DNA from: Streptomyces brasiliensis
GTDB lineage: Bacteria > Actinomycetota > Actinomycetes > Streptomycetales > Streptomycetaceae
Length of the DNA: 64,000 nucleotides
Direction of reading: 5' to 3'
Assembly: GCF_014647875.1 (NCBI RefSeq)
Contig: NZ_BMQA01000034.1
Coordinates: forward strand, 1-64,000
The notes under the pieces were generated by a model. That model was not told the origin of the DNA, did not search any database, and worked only from the letters and a program-made list of their open reading frames with translations. Position numbers and translations under genes: made by a program. Shown one piece after another: positions 24,445-32,384 of this stretch (position 1 is the first letter of the stretch; each line of letters begins with the position of its first letter).

Positions 24445-26229
24445 ATGAGATATGCCCGAATTGCCACTGAACGGGGAGCCGGAGACGGGCCGTCGGGCGG
24501 CGCGGCCGGTGCTCGCGCCGCCGCCTTCGCCGTCTGGTACTTGCGGGGCGTCGCCTTCGTCAACTTCCTCAGTGCCGTGTGGGTGTCCCTCGGGCAGGAC
24601 GTACGACGGCACAATCAGGAGAACTTCTTCACGCCGTACCTGCTGACCGCCGGCTTCGCCTCCGGTGTGTTCACCGCGTTCCTCGCCATCACCATGCGCC
24701 GCCGCAAGCGCGCCGCCTGGATCCTGAATCTGGTGCTCGGCGGAGCGTTCCTCGCGCTGTTCGCCGTGGCCATGGTTTTCCCGGAGATCCGGCGGTACGC
24801 CCAGAACTGGATCTCCCTGGGCCTCACGGCCGCCTTCGTCGCCGCGCTGCTCGTCGGGCGGCGCGCGTTCTATGCCAAGGGCGACCGGTCCAACCCGAGG
24901 CTCGCCGCCGGCGTCGCGGTCGGCGGCGGCCTCGGCGCCTCCCTGCTGGCCGCGCTCCTCGTGACGGTCACCAACCGATCGCCGGACGCCGGGAGTTCGA
25001 CGTTCCCGGAGCGCTGGCACTACGGGACGCTGCGGCTGGTGTCGGTCGCCGCCGACGAGTCCCGGTTTCCCGGGATCTCCACGCCCAACTGGGTCAACGT
25101 CGTCGTCAACGTGCTCAGCACCGCCCTCGTCCTCGCCGTGCTGTACGCGGCCTTCCGCTCCCGGCGCGCCGTCGACCCGCTCACCGAGGACGACGAGAAG
25201 CGGCTGCGGGAACTGCTGGAGCGGCATGGCGAGCGGGACTCGCTCGGGTACTTCGCGCTGCGCAGGGAGAAGAGCGTGGTGTGGTCGCCGACCGGAAAGG
25301 CCGCGGTGGCGTACCGGGTCGTGGGCGGGGTCTCGCTGGCCTCCGGCGATCCGCTCGGCGACCCCGAGGCATGGCCCGGCGCGATCGTGCCGTGGCTCGC
25401 CGAGGCGCGGGCGCACGGGTGGATCCCGGCGGTGATGGGCGCGAGCGAGGAGGCCGGCACCGTGTACACGCGGCACGGCCTCGACGCGCTGGAACTCGGC
25501 GACGAGGCCCTGGTGGAGGTGGCCGAGTTCACGCTGGAGGGGCGGGCCATGCGCACCGTACGGCAGGCGCACAACCGCGTGCGGCGGGCCGGGTACACGG
25601 TGCGCGTCCGGCGCCACGAGGACGTGCCGGCCGACGAGATGGCGTATCTGATCGAGCGGGCGGACGACTGGCGGGACGGGGCCACCGAGCGCGGGTTCAG
25701 CATGGCGCTCGGGCGGCTCGGGGACCCGGGGGACGGGCGGTGCGTGATGCTCGAGTGCCGGGACGGGCAGGGCGAACTGAAGGCGCTGCTGTCGTTCGTG
25801 CCGTGGGGCCCGCACGGGCTGTCGCTCGACCTCATGCGGCGGGACCGGGACGCCGACAACGGGCTGATGGAGTTCATGGTCATCGAGTTGCTGCGGCGCT
25901 CCCGGGAGATCGGGATCACGCAGGTCTCGCTCAACTTCGCCATGTTCCGGTCCGTCTTCGAACGTGGCGCGCGCCTCGGTGCCGGTCCGGTGCTGCGGCT
26001 GTGGCGGTCACTGCTCAGCTTCTTCTCGCGCTGGTGGCAGATCGAGTCGCTGTACCGCGCCAACGCCAAGTACCGGCCCATCTGGGAGCCGCGGTTCCTG
26101 CTCTTCGAGAAGAGCGCGGACCTGCCGCGCATCGGCCTCGCCTCCGCGCGCGCGGAGGGGTTCCTGGGCACCCTGCCGTCGGGGCTGCCGAAGTGGCTGC
26201 ACCGCAGACAGCTGAAGACACATCGATGA
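24445..26229 (+). CDS. MprF-like phosphatidylglycerol lysyltransferase family protein (DUF2156)
   Basis: The 594-residue protein has six or so membrane helices in residues 25-250, then a soluble domain (about 265-580) of the DUF2156 aminoacyl-transferase type seen in MprF and LysX-like enzymes. Recognisable segments are GDPLGDPEAWPGAI, RMRTVRQAHNRV-like and MRRDRDADNGLMEFMVIELL, followed by VSLNFAMFRSVFERG and YRPIWEPRFLLF. Such enzymes move lysine or another amino acid from tRNA to phosphatidylglycerol, lowering the negative membrane charge and giving resistance to cationic peptides. No fused lysyl-tRNA synthetase domain is present, so charged tRNA comes from elsewhere. The next gene starts ten bases after the stop. 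Confidence 0.87.
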   Translation: MRYARIATERGAGDGPSGGAAGARAAAFAVWYLRGVAFVNFLSAVWVSLGQDVRRHNQENFFTPYLLTAGFASGVFTAFLAITMRRRKRAAWILNLVLGGAFLALFAVAMVFPEIRRYAQNWISLGLTAAFVAALLVGRRAFYAKGDRSNPRLAAGVAVGGGLGASLLAALLVTVTNRSPDAGSSTFPERWHYGTLRLVSVAADESRFPGISTPNWVNVVVNVLSTALVLAVLYAAFRSRRAVDPLTEDDEKRLRELLERHGERDSLGYFALRREKSVVWSPTGKAAVAYRVVGGVSLASGDPLGDPEAWPGAIVPWLAEARAHGWIPAVMGASEEAGTVYTRHGLDALELGDEALVEVAEFTLEGRAMRTVRQAHNRVRRAGYTVRVRRHEDVPADEMAYLIERADDWRDGATERGFSMALGRLGDPGDGRCVMLECRDGQGELKALLSFVPWGPHGLSLDLMRRDRDADNGLMEFMVIELLRRSREIGITQVSLNFAMFRSVFERGARLGAGPVLRLWRSLLSFFSRWWQIESLYRANAKYRPIWEPRFLLFEKSADLPRIGLASARAEGFLGTLPSGLPKWLHRRQLKTHR

Positions 26230-26239
26230 GGACCGCTGT

Positions 26240-26950
26240 ATGAGAAGGCTCGCGCGCTGGGGCCGCGTCGAGTGGGGGCTGCTGTACGTCACCGTGCGCA
26301 GACCGCTGCTCAAGCGGCGCCTGGCGGCGGTGCCGATGACGGTCGGGGCGGTGTGTCTGACGGCGGTACTGCAGATCGTGCAGAACCAGTCGTGGGGCTA
26401 CCGGCTCGTGCAGAACGCGGGCGCGGTGCGAGCCGAGGAGCCGTTGTGGCTGGGCCTGTTGCGCACTCCACTGTCGCTGTTCGTCCCCGCGCTGGACCTG
26501 CCGGTGTGGGGCGCGCTGGCGCAGATCCTGTTCGTGTTCGGCGTCGCCGAGATCTGCCTGGGCCGCCGGCGGACGCTGACTGTCGCGTACGTCGCGACGC
26601 TGGCCGGGACGCTGTACGCGCGCGTGGGCATTGCCCTCGGCCCCGGCCACCCGCTGGGGCTGCCGGTCTCGGACGCGCAGGTCGTGGACACCGGCCCGTC
26701 GGCGGCCGTGGTGGGCCTCGCCGTCTGTCTGGGCTGGCGCTACGGCGCCTATGCCACGGCGGGGGCGGTGGCGGCGGCGATGGCGACCGAGGTACTGGTC
26801 AAGGAGAACCTCGCCGGCAAGGAACATCTGGCGGCGCTGGTGGGCGTGGCGGTGCTGTGCGGGATGCCGGCGCTGCGTCACCGGCTCCGTCGAGGTCATC
26901 GGCGGTCGGGCAGGCGGGCCGGGTCGGGTTTGCCGCCGATCCAGTCCTGA
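26240..26950 (+). CDS. Polytopic membrane protein, rhomboid-like layout
   Basis: The 236-residue product has five or six hydrophobic helices (residues 30-50, 75-110, 115-135, 155-185, 195-210) and a very basic C-terminal tail. The GPGHPLGLPVSDAQVVDTGPSAA stretch and the general layout recall rhomboid-family proteins, but I do not see a GxSx protease motif, so catalysis is doubtful. It lies ten bases after the MprF-like gene, so the two are probably cotranscribed. The last 55 bases overlap the end of the convergent membrane-protein gene. Confidence 0.78.
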   Translation: MRRLARWGRVEWGLLYVTVRRPLLKRRLAAVPMTVGAVCLTAVLQIVQNQSWGYRLVQNAGAVRAEEPLWLGLLRTPLSLFVPALDLPVWGALAQILFVFGVAEICLGRRRTLTVAYVATLAGTLYARVGIALGPGHPLGLPVSDAQVVDTGPSAAVVGLAVCLGWRYGAYATAGAVAAAMATEVLVKENLAGKEHLAALVGVAVLCGMPALRHRLRRGHRRSGRRAGSGLPPIQS

Positions 26951-27654
26951 AACGCGCGGGCGCGGCCGGCCCAGCGGCGGTCGTGGTGGTAGGCGCGCAG
27001 TCCGGCACGGGCGCGGGCGCGCGGACGGCTCCGGTAGAAGCGCTTGGCCCACGGCGAGCCGGGCCGGGCCAGGCGGACGGCACCGACGAGCGCGAGGACC
27101 GGAACGACCGCGCCGAACAGCGCGGTGCGGGCCTTGCCCTTGCTCAGGGCGACGAGCGAGAAGACGAAGTTCGACACGACGGTCGCGACGACCGTGCCAC
27201 GGTCCTGGAGTTCGTCCTGCGTGAGGTCGTTGACGCCGAAGGGGACGAACCCGGCGAGGAGCAGTCCCACGAGGGCGGCGGTGAGCACGACGACCTCGAC
27301 GCTCCGGCGGCCCTCCTCCGTCCAGTAGACGTCGGCGAGATGCAGGATCAGCGCGAACTCGTCGAGGACCAGGCCCGCGCCGATGCCGAACAGGACCGCG
27401 GCGAGGGCGGCCCCGAAGCCCTGCCGCCCGCTGGCCACGGCGCCGAATCCGCCGATGACGGTGAGGACGACACCGGGGACCACGTGGTGGATGTGCAGAC
27501 CGCCCGCCTTCACATTGCCGAACGGCCCCCGGCCCGCCCGGATGAGACGGGTGACGGTCCGGGTGACCAGGAACGTCATTACGAAGGCGGTCAGGGCGAG
27601 GAGCAGCGGGAGTTTGCCCGGTTCGATGATGTTCCGATAGAGCCACTGTCCCAT
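26896..27654 (-). CDS. Polytopic membrane protein of unknown function
   Basis: The 252-residue protein has about six helices. Conserved-looking features include AGGLHIHHVVPGVVL near residue 52 and GLVLDEFALILHLADVYW near 95; His, Asp and Glu inside membrane segments could bind metal or act in catalysis. The last 50 residues are basic and soluble. The ATG at 27654 is well placed after the hydrophobic start. Its 3' end overlaps the convergent gene by 55 bases, unusual because no terminator fits between them. Confidence 0.82.
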   Translation of the reverse strand: MGQWLYRNIIEPGKLPLLLALTAFVMTFLVTRTVTRLIRAGRGPFGNVKAGGLHIHHVVPGVVLTVIGGFGAVASGRQGFGAALAAVLFGIGAGLVLDEFALILHLADVYWTEEGRRSVEVVVLTAALVGLLLAGFVPFGVNDLTQDELQDRGTVVATVVSNFVFSLVALSKGKARTALFGAVVPVLALVGAVRLARPGSPWAKRFYRSRPRARARAGLRAYHHDRRWAGRARAFQDWIGGKPDPARLPDRR

Positions 27655-27670
27655 ATGCGCACTTTATCCC

Positions 27671-27732
27671 CGAGGGTGCACAGCCCTTCGCCCCCAGGAC
27701 GTAAAGCTCTTCGCCCCCAGGGACGTACAGCC
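27671..27732 (+). repeat. Short tandem repeat upstream of cobS
   Basis: CTTCGCCCCCAGGACGTAAAGCT (27686-27708) is followed directly by a near copy with CAGGGACGTACAGCC (27709-27732). A partial third unit, GAGGGTGCACAGCC, lies just before. The array lies within 90 bases of both the cobS start and the divergent membrane gene, so it could affect their promoters. Confidence 0.55.
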
Positions 27733-27760
27733 TTCCCGGACCGCCGGGTAGCCTGCGCCG

Positions 27761-28546
27761 GTGCTCAAGACCCCCTGGCCGGACGGCCTGCGCTTCGCCT
27801 TCGGCACCCTGACCGTGCTCCCCGTCGGAGTCACCCGGTGGGACCGCGACGCCGCGCGCGGCGGCATGCTGTGCGCCCCGCTGGCCGGGCTCGTGGTCGG
27901 CGGGTGCGCGGCGGCGCTGGGCGGGCTGCTGCTGTTCCTCGGCGCCGGCCCCCTGCTCGCCGCCGTCGCCACCGCCGCCGTACCGGCCGTGCTCACACGC
28001 GGCCTGCACCTCGACGGCCTCGCCGACACCGCCGACGGGCTCGGCAGCGGAAAACCCGCCGAGGACGCCCTGCGGATCATGAAGCAGTCGGACATCGGGC
28101 CCTTCGGCGTCATCACCCTGCTGTTCGTCCTGCTGGCCCAGGTGGCGGCCCTCGCGCAGGCCTACGGCGACTCGTGGGTCCGGGGCGCGCTCGCCGCGAT
28201 CGTCTCGGCGACCGCCGCCCGGCTCGCACTGACCCTCGCCGCCCGCGCGGGGGTACCGGCCGCCCGCCCCGAGGGGCTGGGTGCGGCGGTCGCCGGGGTG
28301 GTACCGAGAGGCGGCGCGGTCGCCGTCGCGCTCGGCGTCGGCGCGCTGGCCGCGGCGGGCGGCGCGCTCCTCGGGTCGTACGACATCACGCGCACGGTGC
28401 TCGCGGTCGTGGCCGCCGTCGCGGCCGCCGAACTCCTGCTCCGCCGCTGCACGCGCCGCTTCGGCGGGGTCACGGGCGACGTGTTCGGCGGACTCGCCGA
28501 GACGGCGGCGACGACGGCGCTCGTGGTGCTGTCACTGGGGCGCTAG
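27761..28546 (+). CDS. cobS: Adenosylcobinamide-GDP ribazoletransferase (cobalamin synthase)
   Basis: CobS joins adenosylcobinamide-GDP to alpha-ribazole in the membrane, the last main step of B12 assembly. The 261-residue protein has the N-terminal FAFGTLTVLPV, the metal-binding TRGLHLDGLADTADGLG with its run of Asp residues, MKQSDIGPFGV, and several membrane helices; the RRFGGVTGDVFGGL motif is near the end. The GTG at 27761 follows TAGCCT (27749-27754) by six bases, so it is likely leaderless. Its stop codon TAG is the first base triplet of a MITE-like element. Confidence 0.94.
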   Translation: MLKTPWPDGLRFAFGTLTVLPVGVTRWDRDAARGGMLCAPLAGLVVGGCAAALGGLLLFLGAGPLLAAVATAAVPAVLTRGLHLDGLADTADGLGSGKPAEDALRIMKQSDIGPFGVITLLFVLLAQVAALAQAYGDSWVRGALAAIVSATAARLALTLAARAGVPAARPEGLGAAVAGVVPRGGAVAVALGVGALAAAGGALLGSYDITRTVLAVVAAVAAAELLLRRCTRRFGGVTGDVFGGLAETAATTALVVLSLGR

Positions 28547-28709
28547 TGCTGTGGCCGGGAAGGTTTGCCGGGAAGCTCGCGGCGTCCGGTGCGGTGCATC
28601 GCAAGGCGGAGCGTCACCCGCGTACTGGATGTACTCGGGTGAGGCGACAACGCCGCGAGGTGCCGTGCCGGGCGTCGCGAGCCGGTGAACCTTTCCGGTC
28701 ACAGCGCTA
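28544..28709. mobile_element. MITE-like element with terminal inverted repeats
   Basis: The left end TAGTGCTGTGGCCGGGAAGG (then TTTGCCGG) is mirrored by the right end, which reads CCGGTGAACCTTTCCGG, then TCACAGCGCTA. The 166-base element also holds an inner AGGCGGAGCGTCACCCGCG, TACTGGATGTACTCGGGTGA and GACAACGCCGCGAGGTGCC. It codes for nothing. The same end occurs alone as the hairpin at 21980-22016. I recognise this pattern as a common Streptomyces intergenic element. It may have been moved by a transposase acting from elsewhere, and now works as a terminator after cobS. Confidence 0.65.
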
Positions 28710-29054
28710 ACCAAAGGCACCGGAGGTCCAGCGGTGCCGTCGCCTGCCAACAGCGCGCCGGACAGGGGGACTTGGGCGGCACCGACGGCTGCGTACACGA
28801 ACACACCGGTCCCGTGCGTGTACCGGCACCCGGGCCCGAGCGGTGGAAAGTGACCATGCCCCCACACACAGGTGAACGACCGCAGGAATGAGCGAACGCA
28901 CACACACGCGTAGGCTCGTCCCGGGTGTCCGCCGACGAAGTGAAGGCCCCGGTCGAGACGAGCCCCTGGAACACCTCTAGGGTCGGCTCCCGGGCCCGGT
29001 CGACCCACCCACTCGGCCACAGCAACTTCACACCGGAAGCGAGATTCCACCACC
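28710..29054 (+). other. Gap between the MITE-like element and the aminopeptidase gene
   Basis: I see no supported gene here. A TAGGGT -10-like box at 28978-28983 may be the promoter of the aminopeptidase gene, giving a leader of about 65 bases. A second box, TAGGCT near 28911-28916, precedes a short GTG frame that merges out of frame into the aminopeptidase gene and is not convincing as a gene. Confidence 0.4.
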
Positions 29055-30587
29055 GTGACTGCTCTCACTCTCAGCACCGCCGCGGCGCCCGGCCTGCGGG
29101 CCGACGCGATCGTCGTCGGTGTCGCCAAGGGCGCCAAGGGACCCGTCGTCGCGCAGGGCGCCGAAGCCGTGGACAAGGGGTACGACGGCAGGCTCGCCGA
29201 CGTCCTGGAGACCCTCGGTGCCTCCGGTGCCGAGGGCGAACTGACGAAGCTGCCCGCTCCGGCGGGCTTCAAGGCGCCGCTCGTGGTGGCGGTCGGCCTG
29301 GGCGACGAGCCCGAGAAGGACGCCGCCCACGACCCGGAGGCGCTGCGCAGGGCCGCCGGTGTGGCCGCCCGCGCACTCTCCGGCTCCAAGAAGGCCGCCT
29401 TCGCGCTGCCCCTCGCGGACGCCGCCGCCGTCGGCGCGGTCGCCGAGGGCGTGCTGCTCGGGGCGTACTCCTTCGACACGTACAAGGAGACCGGCGCGGA
29501 CAACGCGGCGAAGGCGAAGAACGGCAAGGCGCCCCTCGCCGAGGCCGCGCTGCTCGGCGGCAAGCCTCGGGACAAGGAGCACAAGGCGGCCGTCGAGCGC
29601 GCCACCGCCGTCTCCGAGGAGCTCAACCGCGCCCGCGACCTGATCAACACCCCGCCGAACGACCTCAACCCGGCGGCGTTCGCGGCCATCGCCCAGGGCG
29701 CGGCCAAGGAGCACGGCCTCAAGATCCAGGTCCTCGACGAGAAGGCCCTGGCCAAGGGCGGCTACGGCGGCATCCTCGGCGTCGGCAGCGGCTCGGCGTC
29801 GGCGCCGCGCCTGGTGAAGCTGTCGTACACGCACCCGAAGGCGAACAAGAGCCTGGCCTTCGTCGGCAAGGGCATCACCTACGACTCGGGCGGCATCTCC
29901 CTCAAGCCCGCCGGGCACAACGAGACGATGAAGTGCGACATGAGCGGCGCCGCCGCCGTGTTCGCCGCCGTCGTCTCCGCCGCGCGCCTCGGCCTGGAGG
30001 TCAACGTCACCGGCTGGCTGGCGCTCGCCGAGAACATGCCGTCGGGCTCCGCGGTGCGCCCGGGCGACGTGCTGCGCATGTACAGCGGCAAGACCGTCGA
30101 GGTGCTCAACACGGACGCCGAGGGCCGGCTGGTCCTGGCCGACGCGCTGTGGGCGGCGTCGGCGGAGAAGCCGGACGCGATCGTCGACGTGGCGACGCTG
30201 ACCGGGGCGATGGTGCTGGCGCTGGGCAGCCGGACGTTCGGCGTCATGGCGAACGACGACGCGTTCCGCTCGTCGATCGTCGACGTGGCGGAGGAGGTCG
30301 GCGAGCCGTCCTGGCCGATGCCGCTGCCGGAACACCTGCGCAAGGGGATGGACTCCCCGACCGCCGACATCGCGAACATGGGTGAGCGGATGGGCGGCGG
30401 GCTGGTCGCGGGTCTGTTCCTGCGCGAGTTCGTGGGCGACGGGATCACATGGGCGCACATCGACATCGCGGGGCCTGCGTTCAACGAGCAGGGACCGTTC
30501 GGTTACACGCCGAAGGGTGGGACCGGGTCTGCCGTGCGTACGTTGGTGCGGCTGGCCGAGGTCGCTGCCTCCGGTGACTTGGCGTGA
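29055..30587 (+). CDS. pepA: Leucyl aminopeptidase (M17 family)
   Basis: This cytosolic enzyme removes N-terminal residues from peptides and uses two metal ions. The 510-residue protein has the M17 layout: a variable N-terminal domain to about residue 180, then a catalytic domain with VGKGITYDSGGISLKP (metal and catalytic Lys), MKCDMSGAAAV and the family signature NTDAEGRLVLADAL. GERMGGGLVAGLFL and HIDIAGPAFN are also typical. The GTG at 29055 has only a weak GAG upstream; the next in-frame start would remove conserved sequence. It lies upstream of lpdA but is separated by 348 bases including a repeat. Confidence 0.95.
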   Translation: MTALTLSTAAAPGLRADAIVVGVAKGAKGPVVAQGAEAVDKGYDGRLADVLETLGASGAEGELTKLPAPAGFKAPLVVAVGLGDEPEKDAAHDPEALRRAAGVAARALSGSKKAAFALPLADAAAVGAVAEGVLLGAYSFDTYKETGADNAAKAKNGKAPLAEAALLGGKPRDKEHKAAVERATAVSEELNRARDLINTPPNDLNPAAFAAIAQGAAKEHGLKIQVLDEKALAKGGYGGILGVGSGSASAPRLVKLSYTHPKANKSLAFVGKGITYDSGGISLKPAGHNETMKCDMSGAAAVFAAVVSAARLGLEVNVTGWLALAENMPSGSAVRPGDVLRMYSGKTVEVLNTDAEGRLVLADALWAASAEKPDAIVDVATLTGAMVLALGSRTFGVMANDDAFRSSIVDVAEEVGEPSWPMPLPEHLRKGMDSPTADIANMGERMGGGLVAGLFLREFVGDGITWAHIDIAGPAFNEQGPFGYTPKGGTGSAVRTLVRLAEVAASGDLA

Positions 30588-30640
30588 CGGTCGCCTTCCA
30601 GCTCGGTCCGGACTGATGCGTCGGCGAGTGCCGCCGCGTG

Positions 30641-30719
30641 GGGGCTGGTCGCGCCCACGCGGCGGAGCCGCATATCGACACGGCTCCGCGCCCCTTCGGG
30701 CGCTGCCCCTGAAGGGGCG
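30641..30719 (+). repeat. Dispersed intergenic repeat, copy C, with hairpin
   Basis: GGGGCTGGTCGCGCCCACG and GCGGCGGAGCCGCATATCGA are followed by ACACGGCTCCGCGCCCCTTCGG. This is the best-preserved copy of the family. CGCCCCTTC (30689-30697) and GAAGGGGCG (30711-30719) form a 9-bp hairpin at its right edge, which could end the pepA transcript. The rest of the 348-base gap 30588-30935 shows no gene; the lpdA promoter must lie within 30720-30920. Confidence 0.7.
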
Positions 30720-30935
30720 ACGAAATCCGGAGGTTCGTCCTCGCCGTGCGCTCGAGACGTGACGGATCAGACGTTCCACACCCCGGCCCGGCGTCTACAT
30801 CGTCCTCGACAAGTGCGAAGATGGGCCTCGGCAGGACAGGGCCCCACCACAGGGCCGAAGAAAGAGCGGCCGGACACCAGCCGCCGACCGGTCACTGGAG
30901 ACCGGCGTACGGCGCACATGCATGGAGGACGTGAC

Positions 30936-32324
30936 GTGGCGAACGACGCCAGCACCGTTTTCGACCTAGTGATCCTCGGCGGTGGTAGCGGTGGTTACGC
31001 CGCGGCCCTGCGCGGGGCGCAGCTGGGCCTGGACGTCGCCCTGATCGAGAAGGACAAGGTCGGCGGCACCTGCCTGCACCGGGGTTGCATCCCCACCAAG
31101 GCCCTGCTGCACGCGGGCGAGATCGCCGACCAGGCCCGCGAGAGCGAGCAGTTCGGTGTCAAGACCACCTTCGAGGGCATCGACGTCCCGGCCGTCCACA
31201 AGTACAAGGACGGCGTCATCGCCGGCCTGTACAAGGGTCTGCAGGGCCTCATCGCCTCCCGCAAGGTGACGTACATCGAGGGTGAGGGTCGCCTGTCCTC
31301 GCCGACCTCCGTCGACGTGAACGGACAGCGGGTCCAGGGCCGCCACGTCCTCCTGGCGACCGGCTCCGTGCCGAAGTCGCTGCCGGGCCTGGAGATCGAC
31401 GGCAACCGGATCATCTCCTCCGACCACGCCCTCGTCCTGGACCGCGTTCCGCAGTCCGCGATCATCCTGGGCGGCGGTGTCATCGGCGTCGAGTTCGCCT
31501 CGGCGTGGAAGTCCTTCGGCGCCGACGTCACGGTCATCGAGGGCCTGAAGCACCTCGTCCCGGTCGAGGACGAGAACTCCTCCAAGCTTCTCGAGCGCGC
31601 CTTCCGCAAGCGCGGCATCAAGTTCAACCTGGGCACCTTCTTCTCGAAGGCCGAGTACACCCAGGACGGCGTCAAGGTCACCCTCGCCGACGGCAAGGAG
31701 TTCGAGGCCGAGGTCCTCCTCGTCGCCGTCGGCCGCGGCCCGGTCTCCCAGGGCCTCGGCTACGAGGAGCAGGGTGTCGCCATGGACCGGGGCTACGTCC
31801 TGGTCGACGAGTACATGCGGACGAACGTCCCGACCATCTCCGCCGTCGGCGACCTGGTCCCGACGCTCCAGCTCGCGCACGTCGGCTTCGCCGAGGGCAT
31901 CCTGGTGGCGGAGCGTCTGGCCGGTCTGAAGGCCGTCCCGATCGACTACGACGGTGTCCCGCGGGTGACGTACTGCCACCCGGAGGTCGCCTCCGTCGGC
32001 ATCACCGAGGCCAAGGCCAAGGAGATCTACGGCGCGGACAAGGTCGTCGCTCTGAAGTACAACCTGGCGGGCAACGGCAAGAGCAAGATCCTGAACACCG
32101 CGGGTGAGATCAAGCTCGTCCAGGTCAAGGACGGTGCCGTGGTCGGCGTCCACATGGTCGGTGACCGCATGGGCGAGCAGGTCGGCGAGGCCCAGCTGAT
32201 CTACAACTGGGAGGCGCTGCCGGCCGAGGTGGCCCAGCTCATCCACGCCCACCCGACGCAGAACGAGGCGATGGGCGAGGCCCACCTTGCCCTGGCCGGC
32301 AAGCCCCTCCACTCGCACGACTGA
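30936..32324 (+). CDS. lpdA: Dihydrolipoamide dehydrogenase (E3)
   Basis: E3 reoxidises the dihydrolipoyl arms of 2-oxoacid dehydrogenases with NAD+, using FAD and a redox disulfide. The 462-residue protein has the FAD-binding LVILGGGSGGYAAAL, the disulfide Cys46/Cys51 in GGTCLHRGCIPTKAL, the NAD-binding ILGGGVIGVEFAS, FAD-binding ISAVGDL and the C-terminal His-Glu pair in HAHPTQNEAMGEA. A GGAGG ribosome site lies seven bases before the GTG at 30936. sucB follows after 60 bases, so E3 and E2 form an operon. Confidence 0.97.
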   Translation: MANDASTVFDLVILGGGSGGYAAALRGAQLGLDVALIEKDKVGGTCLHRGCIPTKALLHAGEIADQARESEQFGVKTTFEGIDVPAVHKYKDGVIAGLYKGLQGLIASRKVTYIEGEGRLSSPTSVDVNGQRVQGRHVLLATGSVPKSLPGLEIDGNRIISSDHALVLDRVPQSAIILGGGVIGVEFASAWKSFGADVTVIEGLKHLVPVEDENSSKLLERAFRKRGIKFNLGTFFSKAEYTQDGVKVTLADGKEFEAEVLLVAVGRGPVSQGLGYEEQGVAMDRGYVLVDEYMRTNVPTISAVGDLVPTLQLAHVGFAEGILVAERLAGLKAVPIDYDGVPRVTYCHPEVASVGITEAKAKEIYGADKVVALKYNLAGNGKSKILNTAGEIKLVQVKDGAVVGVHMVGDRMGEQVGEAQLIYNWEALPAEVAQLIHAHPTQNEAMGEAHLALAGKPLHSHD

Positions 32325-32384
32325 CCCTCGGTCGACGAACGCGACGACACAGACTTCCGCAACTCGTAAGGAGCAACCGAAACC

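Noticed and set aside
28925..29100. Short GTG frame after a TAGGCT box before pepA
   Set aside because: It has leaderless-type spacing, but its frame runs into pepA out of register and gives Arg-rich shadow sequence.
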